42,776 nucleotides of DNA. Source: Porphyromonadaceae bacterium UBA3327. Its GTDB lineage: Bacteria; Bacteroidota; Bacteroidia; Bacteroidales; Muribaculaceae. Under the pieces are notes generated by a model. It worked only from the letters and a program-made list of their open reading frames with translations. It had not been told where the DNA came from and did not search any database. Location of the stretch: the NCBI GenBank assembly GCA_002361155.1, contig DERZ01000007.1:1172-43947 (forward strand), read 5' to 3'. A program made the translations under genes and the position numbers. This document shows positions 1 through 8,479 of the stretch, one piece after another. The number at the start of each line of letters is the position of its first letter. Position 1 is the stretch's first letter.

Positions 1-17
1 CATTACACCACAAGGCA
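1..17 (-). tRNA. Probable 5' end of a tRNA (Gln-like), cut by the window edge
   Basis: Read on the minus strand, the first 17 bases fit the start of a tRNA: a 7-base acceptor arm TGCCTTG, then T at position 8, G at 9, a GTGT D-stem strand and A at 14. U8 and A14 are conserved tRNA positions, and an acceptor beginning with U is typical of bacterial tRNA-Gln. A good Bacteroidetes promoter lies 55 bases upstream, with no ORF between them. A small GCGGC/GCCGC hairpin (27-42) lies in the leader. The anticodon is outside the window, so the identity is a guess. Confidence 0.42.
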
Positions 18-71
18 ATTTTTTCGGCGGCTCTATTGCCGCTCTGTCACTACGTTTCCGTTTTGACACTG

Positions 72-103
72 CAAAATTAGTGCTATTTTGCGAATCCACC
101 AAA
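72..103 (-). promoter_or_regulatory. Bacteroidetes-type promoter reading off the left edge
   Basis: On the minus strand there is TTTG (100-103), exactly 20 bases, then TAATTTTG (72-79). This matches the -33/-7 consensus of the Bacteroidetes primary sigma factor. It would start transcription near base 65 and drive the putative tRNA. Confidence 0.65.
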
Positions 104-241
104 TTTTTTCAGAACTTTTTTCAAAAAAAATATCATTATTTTCTTATTTACTTATTTTTCAGCTATTTCCTCAAGCCATTTTTTATTAGAAAATAAATTG
201 ATTGCTGCCCCTATCCTATCAGGCAGTCGGATAAACCGTCC
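104..241. other. AT-rich intergenic stretch
   Basis: This stretch lies between the leftward promoter and the trmN stop. It is very AT-rich with short T-runs on the plus strand. I see no ORF, and no strong hairpin that would clearly serve as the trmN terminator. Confidence 0.5.
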
Positions 242-982
242 TCAGTAATACAGATAAAAATCGCGGCACAGCGCGCGATGCTCGTCTGATGGTATTCCAG
301 GCGATATTTCCAGGATAAGACTGTTATCGGTCCCGGGAGACATAATCCGCAAAGACTCTTTTATGTCGCAGCATACGCCGAATTCGAGGAGAATTCTTTT
401 TGGAGGTTTGGCAGGAGTGCCTTTCACATACTGATATCGGAGCAGGCATAATCCATTTTTATTTGCGAGTTCCGCAAGCGGTGCTCCTTTATCAGCGGTA
501 GTTATCATCGAAAGTCTGCCACGATCGGCAAGAAGCGGCCTACAGTTTTCAATAAGGGTAGCCGGCGAAAGTATCCCCTCATGCCTTGCAATGATGCGCG
601 GAGTGTCGGCCGATGATATTCCGGATGAAAAAAATGGAGGATTGGAGACAATGAGATTGAACTTGCGCTGCCCGCCGACCGAAAGCGATAGAAAATCGGC
701 TTCCCTCGCCTCGAGCCGGCCGCTCCAGAGGGAATTGCTGAAATTGCCCGCAGCCTCCTCGACAGAATCGCGATGAATGTCAATGGCAAGCACTCTCGCC
801 GTCGGATTACGCTGGGCGCACATCAATGCGATAAGACCGCATCCCGTCCCTACATCGAGGATATCGGAGCACCCGGACACATCGGCCCAGGCACCGGCGA
901 GAACACCGTCGACACCTATTTTTATGGCGCTGCGGCCATGACTGCAACTGAATTGTTTGAACCGAAATACATTTTCACTCAT
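242..982 (-). CDS. trmN: tRNA1(Val) (adenine37-N6)-methyltransferase
   Basis: A 246-residue class I SAM-dependent methyltransferase of the YfiC/TrmN6 family, which methylates N6 of A37 next to the anticodon of tRNA-Val. Visible motifs are the SAM-binding loop DVGTGCG (residues 43-49), the acidic ribose-binding strand around VLAIDIH (64-70), and the N6-adenine catalytic motif NPPF (114-117). The length is normal for the family (about 235-250). It opens with MSENVFRFKQF, a typical start. It diverges from lon across a 101-base gap holding promoter-like boxes for both genes. The family assignment is strong; the exact tRNA substrate is inferred from E. coli. Confidence 0.9.
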   Translation of the reverse strand: MSENVFRFKQFSCSHGRSAIKIGVDGVLAGAWADVSGCSDILDVGTGCGLIALMCAQRNPTARVLAIDIHRDSVEEAAGNFSNSLWSGRLEAREADFLSLSVGGQRKFNLIVSNPPFFSSGISSADTPRIIARHEGILSPATLIENCRPLLADRGRLSMITTADKGAPLAELANKNGLCLLRYQYVKGTPAKPPKRILLEFGVCCDIKESLRIMSPGTDNSLILEISPGIPSDEHRALCRDFYLYY

Positions 983-1011
983 GGCCGAGGGAATATGTAA
1001 TGAAAAATTGC

Positions 1012-1019
1012 TAACTTTG
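1012..1019 (+). promoter_or_regulatory. Candidate -7 box for lon
   Basis: TAACTTTG fits TAnnTTTG and would give a lon leader of about 60 bases. No clear -33 TTTG is present. No heat-shock-type inverted repeat (CIRCE) is visible here. Confidence 0.4.
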
Positions 1020-1067
1020 CACCTGATTTCCCGGAATCCGCGCGACAGGCGATATTTCCGGATGCCG

Positions 1068-1075
1068 CAAATTTA
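1068..1075 (-). promoter_or_regulatory. Candidate -7 box for trmN
   Basis: The minus strand reads TAAATTTG, which fits TAnnTTTG. No TTTG stands at the ideal -33 distance; the nearest is 15 bases away. It implies a leader of about 80 bases for trmN that is antisense to the lon leader. Confidence 0.4.
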
Positions 1076-1083
1076 CATAATAT

Positions 1084-3552
1084 ATGTCAACAAAAAAAGA
1101 TATAGACAATTTTTTCAAAGATATAGTCGATTCCCCTTCCATTTATGCGAAGGACCACCGTAGCCGCCGACGGATGCGGGTTCTTGATGACGCCATCATT
1201 ATCCCCCTGGAGAATGAGGCGTATCTTCCGTATATGAAAGTAGGTATCGCGCTGGACAATCCGTACACCCAACAGATGGTGATTTATGCCCACAAGAACA
1301 ATCTGCCAGTATTTATCACCTCTCTTCCGGAATCCACCAGGCCCGACCAGGAACTCACGGAAGAGGAAGAAACAGCGGAATGGCAGGAACTCGTGGGGCG
1401 TACCGGATGCATCGCCATGATTGTCGATACTACTGGTGCTGATTCCGAAGGGGTGCTCCACGCACTTGTCCACACCGGCTTCCAGGCGACATTGAAATTT
1501 CTCGAACATATCAGTATCGGAGATAATGACCTGACAGTCGGAACAGTTGAGGAGGATGCGCTGAAATACGTAAATGTAGATATTGTGAGTGACCAGGCCA
1601 TCAACGAACTGCTTGAGTCCACCTATCTCTCAGCAGAGCATTTTCTCAACGAGCAGGACCGCAAGAATCTTCATTCAAATCTGGGAAAGATTGAAAAATA
1701 TACCCTTCGGTGGCTGCATTTCATGATTCAGAACTCTCCGGTGAACTGGAGCAGTCAGTACGACCTGCTATGCATCAGAGACATAGAGAAGCGCCGCGAA
1801 CGCTTTCTTGAATTGCTGACCCTTGAGATGCAGAAGCTTATGGTGAAGGAGGAGATGCAGCGCCGTACGGCCTCGCAACTGTCCAGACGGCAGAAGGAGG
1901 AGTTCCTGCGCTCGCAGATCCGCACCATGCAGGATGAGCTCGGAATGGATCAGGATGACGACGAATTGGCAGAACTCCGCGAGCGCGCCTCCAGAAAGGA
2001 ATGGTCGGAAGAGACCGGCAAGGCATTCGAGAAGGAAATGAGGCGTCTGATGCGCTACAGCATGAACTCGCCTGAATACGCATTGCAGTATTCCTATCTG
2101 GATACATTCCTCGATCTGCCGTGGAATCACTGCGACAACGAAGTGTTCGACCTTGCCGATGTCGAAAGGGTGCTCGACCGCGACCATTACGGACTTGAGA
2201 AGGTGAAGGAGCGGATAGTGGAACAGATGGCGGTAATCAAACTCCGCAACGACCTGAAGGCCCCCATTCTCTGTTTTTACGGTCCTCCTGGAGTTGGAAA
2301 GACATCTCTCGGAAAATCTATCGCCGAAGCTCTCGGCAGAAAATATGTCAGGGTGGCTCTCGGAGGAATCCATGACGAGTCGGAAATCCGCGGCCACCGC
2401 CGCACCTACCTCGGCTCAATGCCCGGAAGAATCATAAGCGCCCTGGAAAAATGCGGCACGAGCAATCCGGTGATGATGCTTGACGAAATCGACAAGATAG
2501 GAAGCGACTTCAAGGGAGACCCTTCGACAGCATTGCTCGAAGTGCTTGATCCGGAACAGAACTGCAGGTTCCATGACAATTACATCGATCATGACTATGA
2601 CCTGTCGAAAGTACTGTTCATTGCCACAGCCAATAGTCTTCAGACCGTGTCGGTGCCTCTGCTCGACAGAATGGAACTTATAGAGATAGGCAGTTATGTA
2701 GAAGACGAGAAAATCCAGATAGCGTTACGACATCTGTTGCCAAAGACTCTGGCGGACCATGGTTTCGAGACGGACGAGGTGAAGTTCACTACAGAGGCTG
2801 TGGCCGAGATCATTTCCGAATATACCAGAGAGAGCGGTGTGCGCCGGCTTGAGAAGAGAATTTCGGACGTGTTGCGCAAGATAGCGCGTCTGAAGGCTTC
2901 CGGCAAGGATTTCCCGCATGTTGTGGATGAAACGCTTGTCTGCGAATATCTCGGCAAGCCGGATGTCATACCCGACAGTTACGAGAACAACGACAAGCCG
3001 GGAGTAGTGACCGGTCTGGCATGGACCCAGGCCGGAGGTGAGATTCTTTTCATTGAATCCGCACTCTCGCCCGGCAAGGGAGACAAGCTCACGCTGACAG
3101 GTAATTTAGGCACTGTCATGAAAGAGTCGGCCATGATCGCACTCCAGTATCTCAAGAGCAACGCCAAGCGGTTCGGAATCGACAGCAATAAATTCGAGGA
3201 GAACGACGTGCACATCCATGTTCCGGAAGGTGCCATCCCCAAAGACGGTCCTTCGGCGGGCATAACTATGCTTACATCCCTCGCATCAACGTTCACAGGA
3301 CGCAAAGTCGCCGCACGCATTGCCATGACAGGAGAGTTCACACTCCGCGGCAGAGTACTGCCCGTAGGCGGTATAAAAGAAAAGATCCTGGCAGCAAAAC
3401 GCGCCGGGATCCATACCGTGATTCTTTGCGATAAAAACCGCAAGGACATCGAGGAAATCAACAGCCGATACCTCGAGGGAATGAAATTTCACTTCGTTGA
3501 ATCGGCATCGGAAGTGCTTGAGCTTGCCTTGCTCGACGAGACTGCCGACTGA
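1084..3552 (+). CDS. lon: ATP-dependent Lon protease
   Basis: An 822-residue cytoplasmic AAA+ serine protease that degrades misfolded and regulatory proteins. It has an N-terminal substrate-recognition LON domain (about residues 35-245) and a charged coiled-coil linker. The AAA+ module has Walker A GPPGVGKTS (400-408) and Walker B LDEIDK (D467, E468). The C-terminal protease domain has the catalytic Ser724 in PKDGPSAG and Lys767 in GGIKEK, 43 residues apart as in E. coli Lon. All catalytic residues are present and the length is normal for Bacteroidetes. The final 64 bases overlap the 3' end of the convergent helicase gene. Confidence 0.97.
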   Translation: MSTKKDIDNFFKDIVDSPSIYAKDHRSRRRMRVLDDAIIIPLENEAYLPYMKVGIALDNPYTQQMVIYAHKNNLPVFITSLPESTRPDQELTEEEETAEWQELVGRTGCIAMIVDTTGADSEGVLHALVHTGFQATLKFLEHISIGDNDLTVGTVEEDALKYVNVDIVSDQAINELLESTYLSAEHFLNEQDRKNLHSNLGKIEKYTLRWLHFMIQNSPVNWSSQYDLLCIRDIEKRRERFLELLTLEMQKLMVKEEMQRRTASQLSRRQKEEFLRSQIRTMQDELGMDQDDDELAELRERASRKEWSEETGKAFEKEMRRLMRYSMNSPEYALQYSYLDTFLDLPWNHCDNEVFDLADVERVLDRDHYGLEKVKERIVEQMAVIKLRNDLKAPILCFYGPPGVGKTSLGKSIAEALGRKYVRVALGGIHDESEIRGHRRTYLGSMPGRIISALEKCGTSNPVMMLDEIDKIGSDFKGDPSTALLEVLDPEQNCRFHDNYIDHDYDLSKVLFIATANSLQTVSVPLLDRMELIEIGSYVEDEKIQIALRHLLPKTLADHGFETDEVKFTTEAVAEIISEYTRESGVRRLEKRISDVLRKIARLKASGKDFPHVVDETLVCEYLGKPDVIPDSYENNDKPGVVTGLAWTQAGGEILFIESALSPGKGDKLTLTGNLGTVMKESAMIALQYLKSNAKRFGIDSNKFEENDVHIHVPEGAIPKDGPSAGITMLTSLASTFTGRKVAARIAMTGEFTLRGRVLPVGGIKEKILAAKRAGIHTVILCDKNRKDIEEINSRYLEGMKFHFVESASEVLELALLDETAD

Positions 3553-4862
3553 CCGGATTTCCTTCTGCCGCGTCCGCGGTAGTTCTTCCGGTTCCGGTCT
3601 TTGGAATCTTTCCGGTCTTCAGTTTTTTTCCGGTCTCCGCGATCCTTACGGCCACGTCCTCTGCCCTCATTACCTCTTTTACGCCCCCTGCCCCTTTCGT
3701 GCGAATCTCCGCCGCCGGGTCGGGGGGCTTCTCCGAATTCGGCAGGGACTTCCTCCCGGGGAATTTCCTTTTCGAGAAGTTTCTCAATCTTGCGCAGACG
3801 GAACATTTCGTCGGGCGAGACGAACGTCACCGCCTCCCCTTCCCTGTTGGCACGCGCGGTACGCCCTATCCGATGTACGTAATCCTCCGCCTCGCGCGGC
3901 ACATCGAAGTTGATCACCATCTCGATGTCATCTATATCTATGCCACGGGCAAGAATGTCGGTGGCTACTATCACATGGGTCTTACCCGACTTGAAATCAA
4001 GCATGACATTGTCGCGCTGCGTCTGGTCGAGATCGGAATGCATCTCGGCGATCCTGTATCGTGACTTCCTCAGCTCCCTGGCAAGATTTTTTACCTTAAG
4101 TTTGGAGGATGAAAATATTATGACGCGTTGCGGAGGGGTTGTCTCGAATATTCTCTTGAGAACAGGCAGTTTCTGTGGCTCATAGCATATATAAGCCGAC
4201 TGCTTGATCTTCTCGGCAGGCTTCGACACCGCAATTTTCACTTCAACAGGATTCTTAAGAATCTTGTTGGCCATCTGCTGTATTTTGGGAGGCATTGTGG
4301 CCGAAAACATCAGCACCTGCACATTCTTGGGCAAATGGGAATAAATCTGCATGATGTCGTCGTAGAATCCCATGTCAAGCATCCGGTCGGCCTCGTCGAG
4401 AATAAAAAACGACACCTTCGAGAGGTCCACATATCCCATGCTGAGATGTGCGAGAAGTCGTCCGGGAGTGGCGATCACCACATCGGCTCCCGATTTGAGT
4501 CCTTTCCGTTGCTGGTCGTAAGCGAAGCCATCGGTACCGCCATATATAGCTATGCTGCTCACCGGCATGAAGTAGGCGAATCCCTGAAGCTGTCTGTCAA
4601 TCTGCTGGGCAAGTTCTCTGGTAGGAGCCATTACCACGCAGTTCACGGCATCAGAAGGAAAACCGCCATCGGCAAGCCTGTTGATCACGGGCAGCAGATA
4701 TGCGGCAGTCTTACCGGTGCCGGTCTGTGCGCAAGCGAGCAAATCTTTCCCCTCCAGCACCGAAGGTATGGTCTGTTCCTGAATCGGGGTGCATTCGTCG
4801 AAATGCATATCCCAGAGTCCGTCGAGAACATCATCGTTGGTCAGTATCTCATCAAATCTCAT
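3489..4862 (-). CDS. DEAD-box ATP-dependent RNA helicase (RhlE-like)
   Basis: A 457-residue RNA helicase with both RecA-like domains. It has a Q-motif region (FDEC..PIQEQTIP, 21-33), motif I AQTGTGKT (45-52), motif II DEAD (156-159), motif III SAT (187-189) and motif VI HRIGRTAR (330-337). From about residue 375 it carries a low-complexity tail rich in Arg, Gly and Lys, then Ser-rich; such tails bind RNA nonspecifically in RhlE/CsdA-type helicases. Likely roles are ribosome assembly or mRNA turnover. It is the last gene of the leftward nadC-yraN-helicase cluster. Its last 21 codons are antisense to the lon 3' end. Confidence 0.93.
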   Translation of the reverse strand: MRFDEILTNDDVLDGLWDMHFDECTPIQEQTIPSVLEGKDLLACAQTGTGKTAAYLLPVINRLADGGFPSDAVNCVVMAPTRELAQQIDRQLQGFAYFMPVSSIAIYGGTDGFAYDQQRKGLKSGADVVIATPGRLLAHLSMGYVDLSKVSFFILDEADRMLDMGFYDDIMQIYSHLPKNVQVLMFSATMPPKIQQMANKILKNPVEVKIAVSKPAEKIKQSAYICYEPQKLPVLKRIFETTPPQRVIIFSSSKLKVKNLARELRKSRYRIAEMHSDLDQTQRDNVMLDFKSGKTHVIVATDILARGIDIDDIEMVINFDVPREAEDYVHRIGRTARANREGEAVTFVSPDEMFRLRKIEKLLEKEIPREEVPAEFGEAPRPGGGDSHERGRGRKRGNEGRGRGRKDRGDRKKTEDRKDSKDRNRKNYRGRGRRKSGQSAVSSSKASSSTSDADSTK

Positions 4863-4887
4863 TGTCTTGTCTTCTTCTTTTTTTATT

Positions 4888-5298
4888 TCACATTGAACTC
4901 TGGCAATTGATTCTGCCGTTCAATGGCGGCAGGAACGCGTCGGGATAATGATCAAGTTCATAGTTGCCGCGCGTTCCTGTCAGGGTTATTATGTCGAAGC
5001 GGTACTCATAAATATGCGGCTGAGCCTTCAGATAGGCGTTGGCGCCGATAACCATTTTCGACCTCTTTTTTCTATCGACAGCTTCAACCGGGTCTTTACT
5101 CTTCCGGGCTTTGACTTCTACGAACACTATCACGTTTTCCATCTGCGCGATGATGTCGATCTCAAGTGCGGATCCGATTCTCCAGTTCATTTCACGGACA
5201 GTGTATCCCTGCGAGATCAGATAGTCGCGTGCAAGCATTTCCGCATCATGCCCCCAGTCATTCGCCTCGGACCCCAACTGACTTTTGCCACCTGCCAT
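4888..5298 (-). CDS. yraN: YraN family (UPF0102) putative endonuclease
   Basis: A 136-residue protein of the YraN/UPF0102 family, which has a restriction-endonuclease-like PD-(D/E)XK fold. The core is visible: GHDAEMLARDYL near the N terminus, then EIDIIA and VFVEVKAR, giving the acidic residues and the E-x-K pair of the nuclease motif. Its biological function is not well established in any species; it may have a role in DNA processing. It starts 3 bases after the nadC stop, so it is co-transcribed and possibly translationally coupled, and the helicase gene begins 25 bases downstream. Confidence 0.88.
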   Translation of the reverse strand: MAGGKSQLGSEANDWGHDAEMLARDYLISQGYTVREMNWRIGSALEIDIIAQMENVIVFVEVKARKSKDPVEAVDRKKRSKMVIGANAYLKAQPHIYEYRFDIITLTGTRGNYELDHYPDAFLPPLNGRINCQSSM

Positions 5299-5301
5299 CC
5301 A

Positions 5302-6150
5302 TCAATATGCCTTGAACGACATGTCGAGCCCCTTGACGCTATGTGTAAGGGCACCCACGGATATAAAGTCCACGCCGGTCTCACCGTATGCCCGAAGATT
5401 CTCTATAGTTATGCCTCCGGAGGATTCAGTCTCGACTTTTCCGTCTACGAGCAACACGGCCTCCCGGGTAAGTTCCGGAGTGAAATTGTCGAACATAATC
5501 CTGTCCACGCCGCCATGCGCCAGCACTCTCCTGATATCGTCAAGACTGCGTACCTCCACTTCTATCCTGAGTTTCTTTCCGGTCTCCCTGCAATACTGCT
5601 GTGCCCGGGATATCGCTTTCTCGATACCTCCGGCGAAATCTATATGATTGTCCTTGATCAGTATCATGTCGAAAAGTCCTATCCTATGGTTGGTGCCACC
5701 ACCGGTAGCCACGGCCTCTTTCTCAAGCATCCGCATTCCCGGAGTGGTCTTGCGGGTGTCGAGCACACGCGTACGGAGACCCTTCAGCTGATCCTGATAT
5801 CGGCGGGTCATGGTCGCCACGCCGCTCATACGCTGCATTATGTTGAGCATGGTCCGCTCCGCTATGAGCAACGACCGCACAGGACCTTCGGCCGTGAATG
5901 CCACATCTCCTTTATTGACTTCGGCACCATCACCGATCATTACCGTCATCTTTATGGAAGGATCGACGCGATGGAGCACCTTCTCGGCCACTTTCACCCC
6001 CGCCAGTATACCGTCTTCCTTTATAATAAGTCTGGACCGACCCATCGCATTCTCCGGAATTGTGGAGAGCGTGGTGTGGTCACCGTCTCCCAGATCCTCT
6101 GCAAACGCTAGATCAAGGAGATTATCGATAAGTTCATCTTTTGTTTTCAT
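5302..6150 (-). CDS. nadC: Nicotinate-nucleotide pyrophosphorylase (carboxylating)
   Basis: A quinolinate phosphoribosyltransferase of 282 residues that converts quinolinate and PRPP to nicotinate mononucleotide, CO2 and PPi in de novo NAD synthesis. Diagnostic segments are EDLGDGDHTT near the N terminus, RKTTPGMRMLEKEAV and GGGTNHRIGLFDMILIKDNH in the middle, and the C-terminal barrel strands DRIMFDNF and ESSGGI. I chose the ATG at 6150. The reading frame extends upstream only to a TTG that adds 7 residues absent from the family. It is the first gene of the cluster with yraN and the helicase. No nadA or nadB lies in the window. Confidence 0.95.
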   Translation of the reverse strand: MKTKDELIDNLLDLAFAEDLGDGDHTTLSTIPENAMGRSRLIIKEDGILAGVKVAEKVLHRVDPSIKMTVMIGDGAEVNKGDVAFTAEGPVRSLLIAERTMLNIMQRMSGVATMTRRYQDQLKGLRTRVLDTRKTTPGMRMLEKEAVATGGGTNHRIGLFDMILIKDNHIDFAGGIEKAISRAQQYCRETGKKLRIEVEVRSLDDIRRVLAHGGVDRIMFDNFTPELTREAVLLVDGKVETESSGGITIENLRAYGETGVDFISVGALTHSVKGLDMSFKAY

Positions 6151-6184
6151 ATCAGTATATGTATTGACCAATATAAATGTAACG

Positions 6185-6206
6185 GGAGGGGGACCAAGCC
6201 CCCTCC
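6185..6206 (-). terminator. GC-rich hairpin between the M3 peptidase gene and nadC
   Basis: A perfect 8-bp stem GGAGGGGG/CCCCCTCC with a 6-base loop, 24 bases after the M3 peptidase stop. No long T-run follows, so it is either a weak terminator or an mRNA-stabilising or attenuating hairpin ahead of nadC. Confidence 0.5.
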
Positions 6207-6229
6207 TCGTTGTTAACTAACTAAGGATT

Positions 6230-8377
6230 TTATTTTTCAGGAATTATGCCGTCGCGTTTCAGGAGTGCGTCGGCCGTGGGCTGCTTGCCTCGGAATTCCA
6301 CATAAAGTTCCATCGGGTCGCGAGTGTCGCCGGCCTGGAGCATCTTCTTGAATTTCTGCGCGGTCTTCTTGTCAAAGATGCCGTTTTCAAGGAATGCCGC
6401 GAAAGCGTCCGCATCAAGAAGCTCCGACCACTTGTAACCATAGTAACCGGCTGCGTAGCCACCGGAAAATACATGGGTGAAGGCCGGAGAAATAAGACAG
6501 CCTTCCTCCATGGGGAATATTTCAACCGGAGCCAGAGCCTTCTCCTCGAAGGCGGCGATATCGGCCGAGGCGCGGAGCGGTTCCTCAATGGTGTGATACG
6601 CCATGTCAAGATATCCGAAACCGAGCTGACGCATCGTGGAGTATGCGGCCGCGAACTGCGCCGCCTTAACGAAGCGGTCTATCAGGTCCTGGGGCATTTT
6701 CCTGCCGGTCTTGTAATGCTTTGCAAAACCGTCGAGATACTTTTTCTGAGTGAGGAAATTCTCATTGAACTGCGAGAACAATTCCACGAAATCATGGTCC
6801 ACATTGGTACCGCTCAGACTCTTGTACTTTGCCTCGGCCGACAGACCGTGGAGAGCGTGACCGAATTCATGCAGGAACGTCTCAACCTCGTCGGAATTGA
6901 GAAGCACCGGGTCGCTGCCTGTAGGTTTCGAGAAATTGCAGACAATCGAAATCAACGGTATCGACTTGTTACCCTCGTCATCTTTTGTCTCGGTACGGAA
7001 TTCAGTCATCCAGGCACCCGAACTCTTGCCGGGACGATAGAAGAAATCGGCATAAAGGATACCGAGAAGCTTTCCGTTATCCTCGTACACATCGTAGACT
7101 CTCACATCGGGATGATATTTGTCTATCTTAGTGTTCTCCTTGAACTTGTAGCCATAGAGTTTGGTGGCGAGCCCGAACACTCCGTCAATCGTGTTGTCCA
7201 GTTCGAAATATGGTTTCAGCTCCTCCTCGTCGAACGCATAGCTGGCGTTTTTCAACTTGTCGGCCCAATAGGAATAATCCCATGGTTTTAGCATAAAACC
7301 TTCACCCTCGCTTTTACGGGCGAACTGCTCGATTTCGGCAATCTCGGCCTTCATCGGCGCGGTATAGTTCTTACGCAGGTTCTCAAGGAACTCCATCACA
7401 GCCCCGGGAGTCTTGGCCATGGTGTTCTGCAACTGATACTCAGCGAAATTCTTCTTGCCCATGAGCTGTGCTATCTCAAGACGGATATTTGCGATATCCT
7501 TGAGTATCTGCAGATTGTTGAGCTCTCCTTCGGTATTTTTCGAAGCGTTCAGCCTATAGAGCTTCTCGCGGAGGTCCCTGTTCTCCGCATACGTCATGAA
7601 GGGAGCGTAGGAAGGTCTGAAAATGGTGACGAGATAGAGACTCGGATCGTCCGCCTTACCCTCATCTGCAAGAGCTTCGGCCGCAGCCGCGCGATATGCC
7701 GTCTTGATGGACTCAGGTATACCGGCGAGGTCGCCTTCATGCAGCCAGAGTCTGCGCGCAGGATCCTTCATGGCGTTGGTGGCGTTCTGCGCGTAACGCA
7801 CGTTCAGGTCGGAGAGTTCCGCATTGAGGCGGCGGTATTTCTCACGCGCCTCACCTGTGAGATTTGCTCCCGAAGTCAGGAACGCATCGTATGTTTTCTT
7901 TATGAGCCGAAGGTCCTCTGAAGAGAGCGACGTGTCCTTCCCGCTGTTGTCGTACACGCTTTTTATGCGGTTCCAGAGGGCCTCGTTGAGGATGATGTCA
8001 GTGTTGTGGCGCGAGAGTTCCGGAGTGACTTCGGCAAGCACGCGCATCATCACGGTGTCGCCCATCGCATGCTCGAGGTTGCTTAGAGCGAGCACGGAGC
8101 GGTCAAGCACCTCTCCGGAGCGGTCGAGAGCCACGATTGTGTTCTCGAATGTGGGGATACTGCGCTGGTTCACGATTGCCTCCACCTCCTGATTCTGGAG
8201 ACGAATGCCTTCGAGGACACCCTCTTTGTAATCCGCCGGCGTAAGCGAGGTGAAAGGTAATGTGCCGTATTGACCTTGGGGACCGCTTATCAGCGGATTT
8301 GTCCCGGCTGCCGATGATTCAGTTGAAATTGTCATAAGTGAAAGGGCTGCAACCGAATGCAACAATAGTTTTTTCAT
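6230..8377 (-). CDS. M3 family zinc metallopeptidase (Dcp/OpdA-like), exported
   Basis: A 715-residue thermolysin-like oligopeptidase of family M3. The zinc site is complete: HEFGH at 503-507 gives His503, Glu504 and His507, and Glu532 in VELFSQ is the third ligand. The N terminus (MKKLLLHSVAALSLMTIS...SSAA) is a clear Sec signal peptide. The enzyme is therefore probably periplasmic, unlike cytoplasmic OpdA, and would trim short peptides as a dipeptidyl carboxypeptidase. Length is normal for the family (about 680-720). It appears monocistronic, lying between the rpoD terminator upstream and a GC hairpin downstream. Family is certain; Dcp versus OpdA specificity is inferred. Confidence 0.92.
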   Translation of the reverse strand: MKKLLLHSVAALSLMTISTESSAAGTNPLISGPQGQYGTLPFTSLTPADYKEGVLEGIRLQNQEVEAIVNQRSIPTFENTIVALDRSGEVLDRSVLALSNLEHAMGDTVMMRVLAEVTPELSRHNTDIILNEALWNRIKSVYDNSGKDTSLSSEDLRLIKKTYDAFLTSGANLTGEAREKYRRLNAELSDLNVRYAQNATNAMKDPARRLWLHEGDLAGIPESIKTAYRAAAAEALADEGKADDPSLYLVTIFRPSYAPFMTYAENRDLREKLYRLNASKNTEGELNNLQILKDIANIRLEIAQLMGKKNFAEYQLQNTMAKTPGAVMEFLENLRKNYTAPMKAEIAEIEQFARKSEGEGFMLKPWDYSYWADKLKNASYAFDEEELKPYFELDNTIDGVFGLATKLYGYKFKENTKIDKYHPDVRVYDVYEDNGKLLGILYADFFYRPGKSSGAWMTEFRTETKDDEGNKSIPLISIVCNFSKPTGSDPVLLNSDEVETFLHEFGHALHGLSAEAKYKSLSGTNVDHDFVELFSQFNENFLTQKKYLDGFAKHYKTGRKMPQDLIDRFVKAAQFAAAYSTMRQLGFGYLDMAYHTIEEPLRASADIAAFEEKALAPVEIFPMEEGCLISPAFTHVFSGGYAAGYYGYKWSELLDADAFAAFLENGIFDKKTAQKFKKMLQAGDTRDPMELYVEFRGKQPTADALLKRDGIIPEK

Positions 8378-8406
8378 ACCGTCTGTTTATAGCTCGTTTC
8401 TTATAA

Positions 8407-8459
8407 TAAAAAAAGCCCCTGACATGAACATGCCTGTTGATGTGTTCATGCCACGGGGC
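8407..8459 (-). terminator. Rho-independent terminator of rpoD
   Basis: On the minus strand, GCCCC...GGGGC closes a long hairpin whose upper part is the perfect pair CATGAACA/TGTTCATG (hairpin 8415-8459). It is followed directly by seven T residues (8408-8414). It lies 20 bases beyond the rpoD stop. Confidence 0.85.
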
Positions 8460-8479
8460 GCTAATAATTTAAAACAATG

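Noticed and set aside
4948..6111. 387-codon open frame on the plus strand
   Set aside because: Antisense to yraN and nadC, both of which are clear families.
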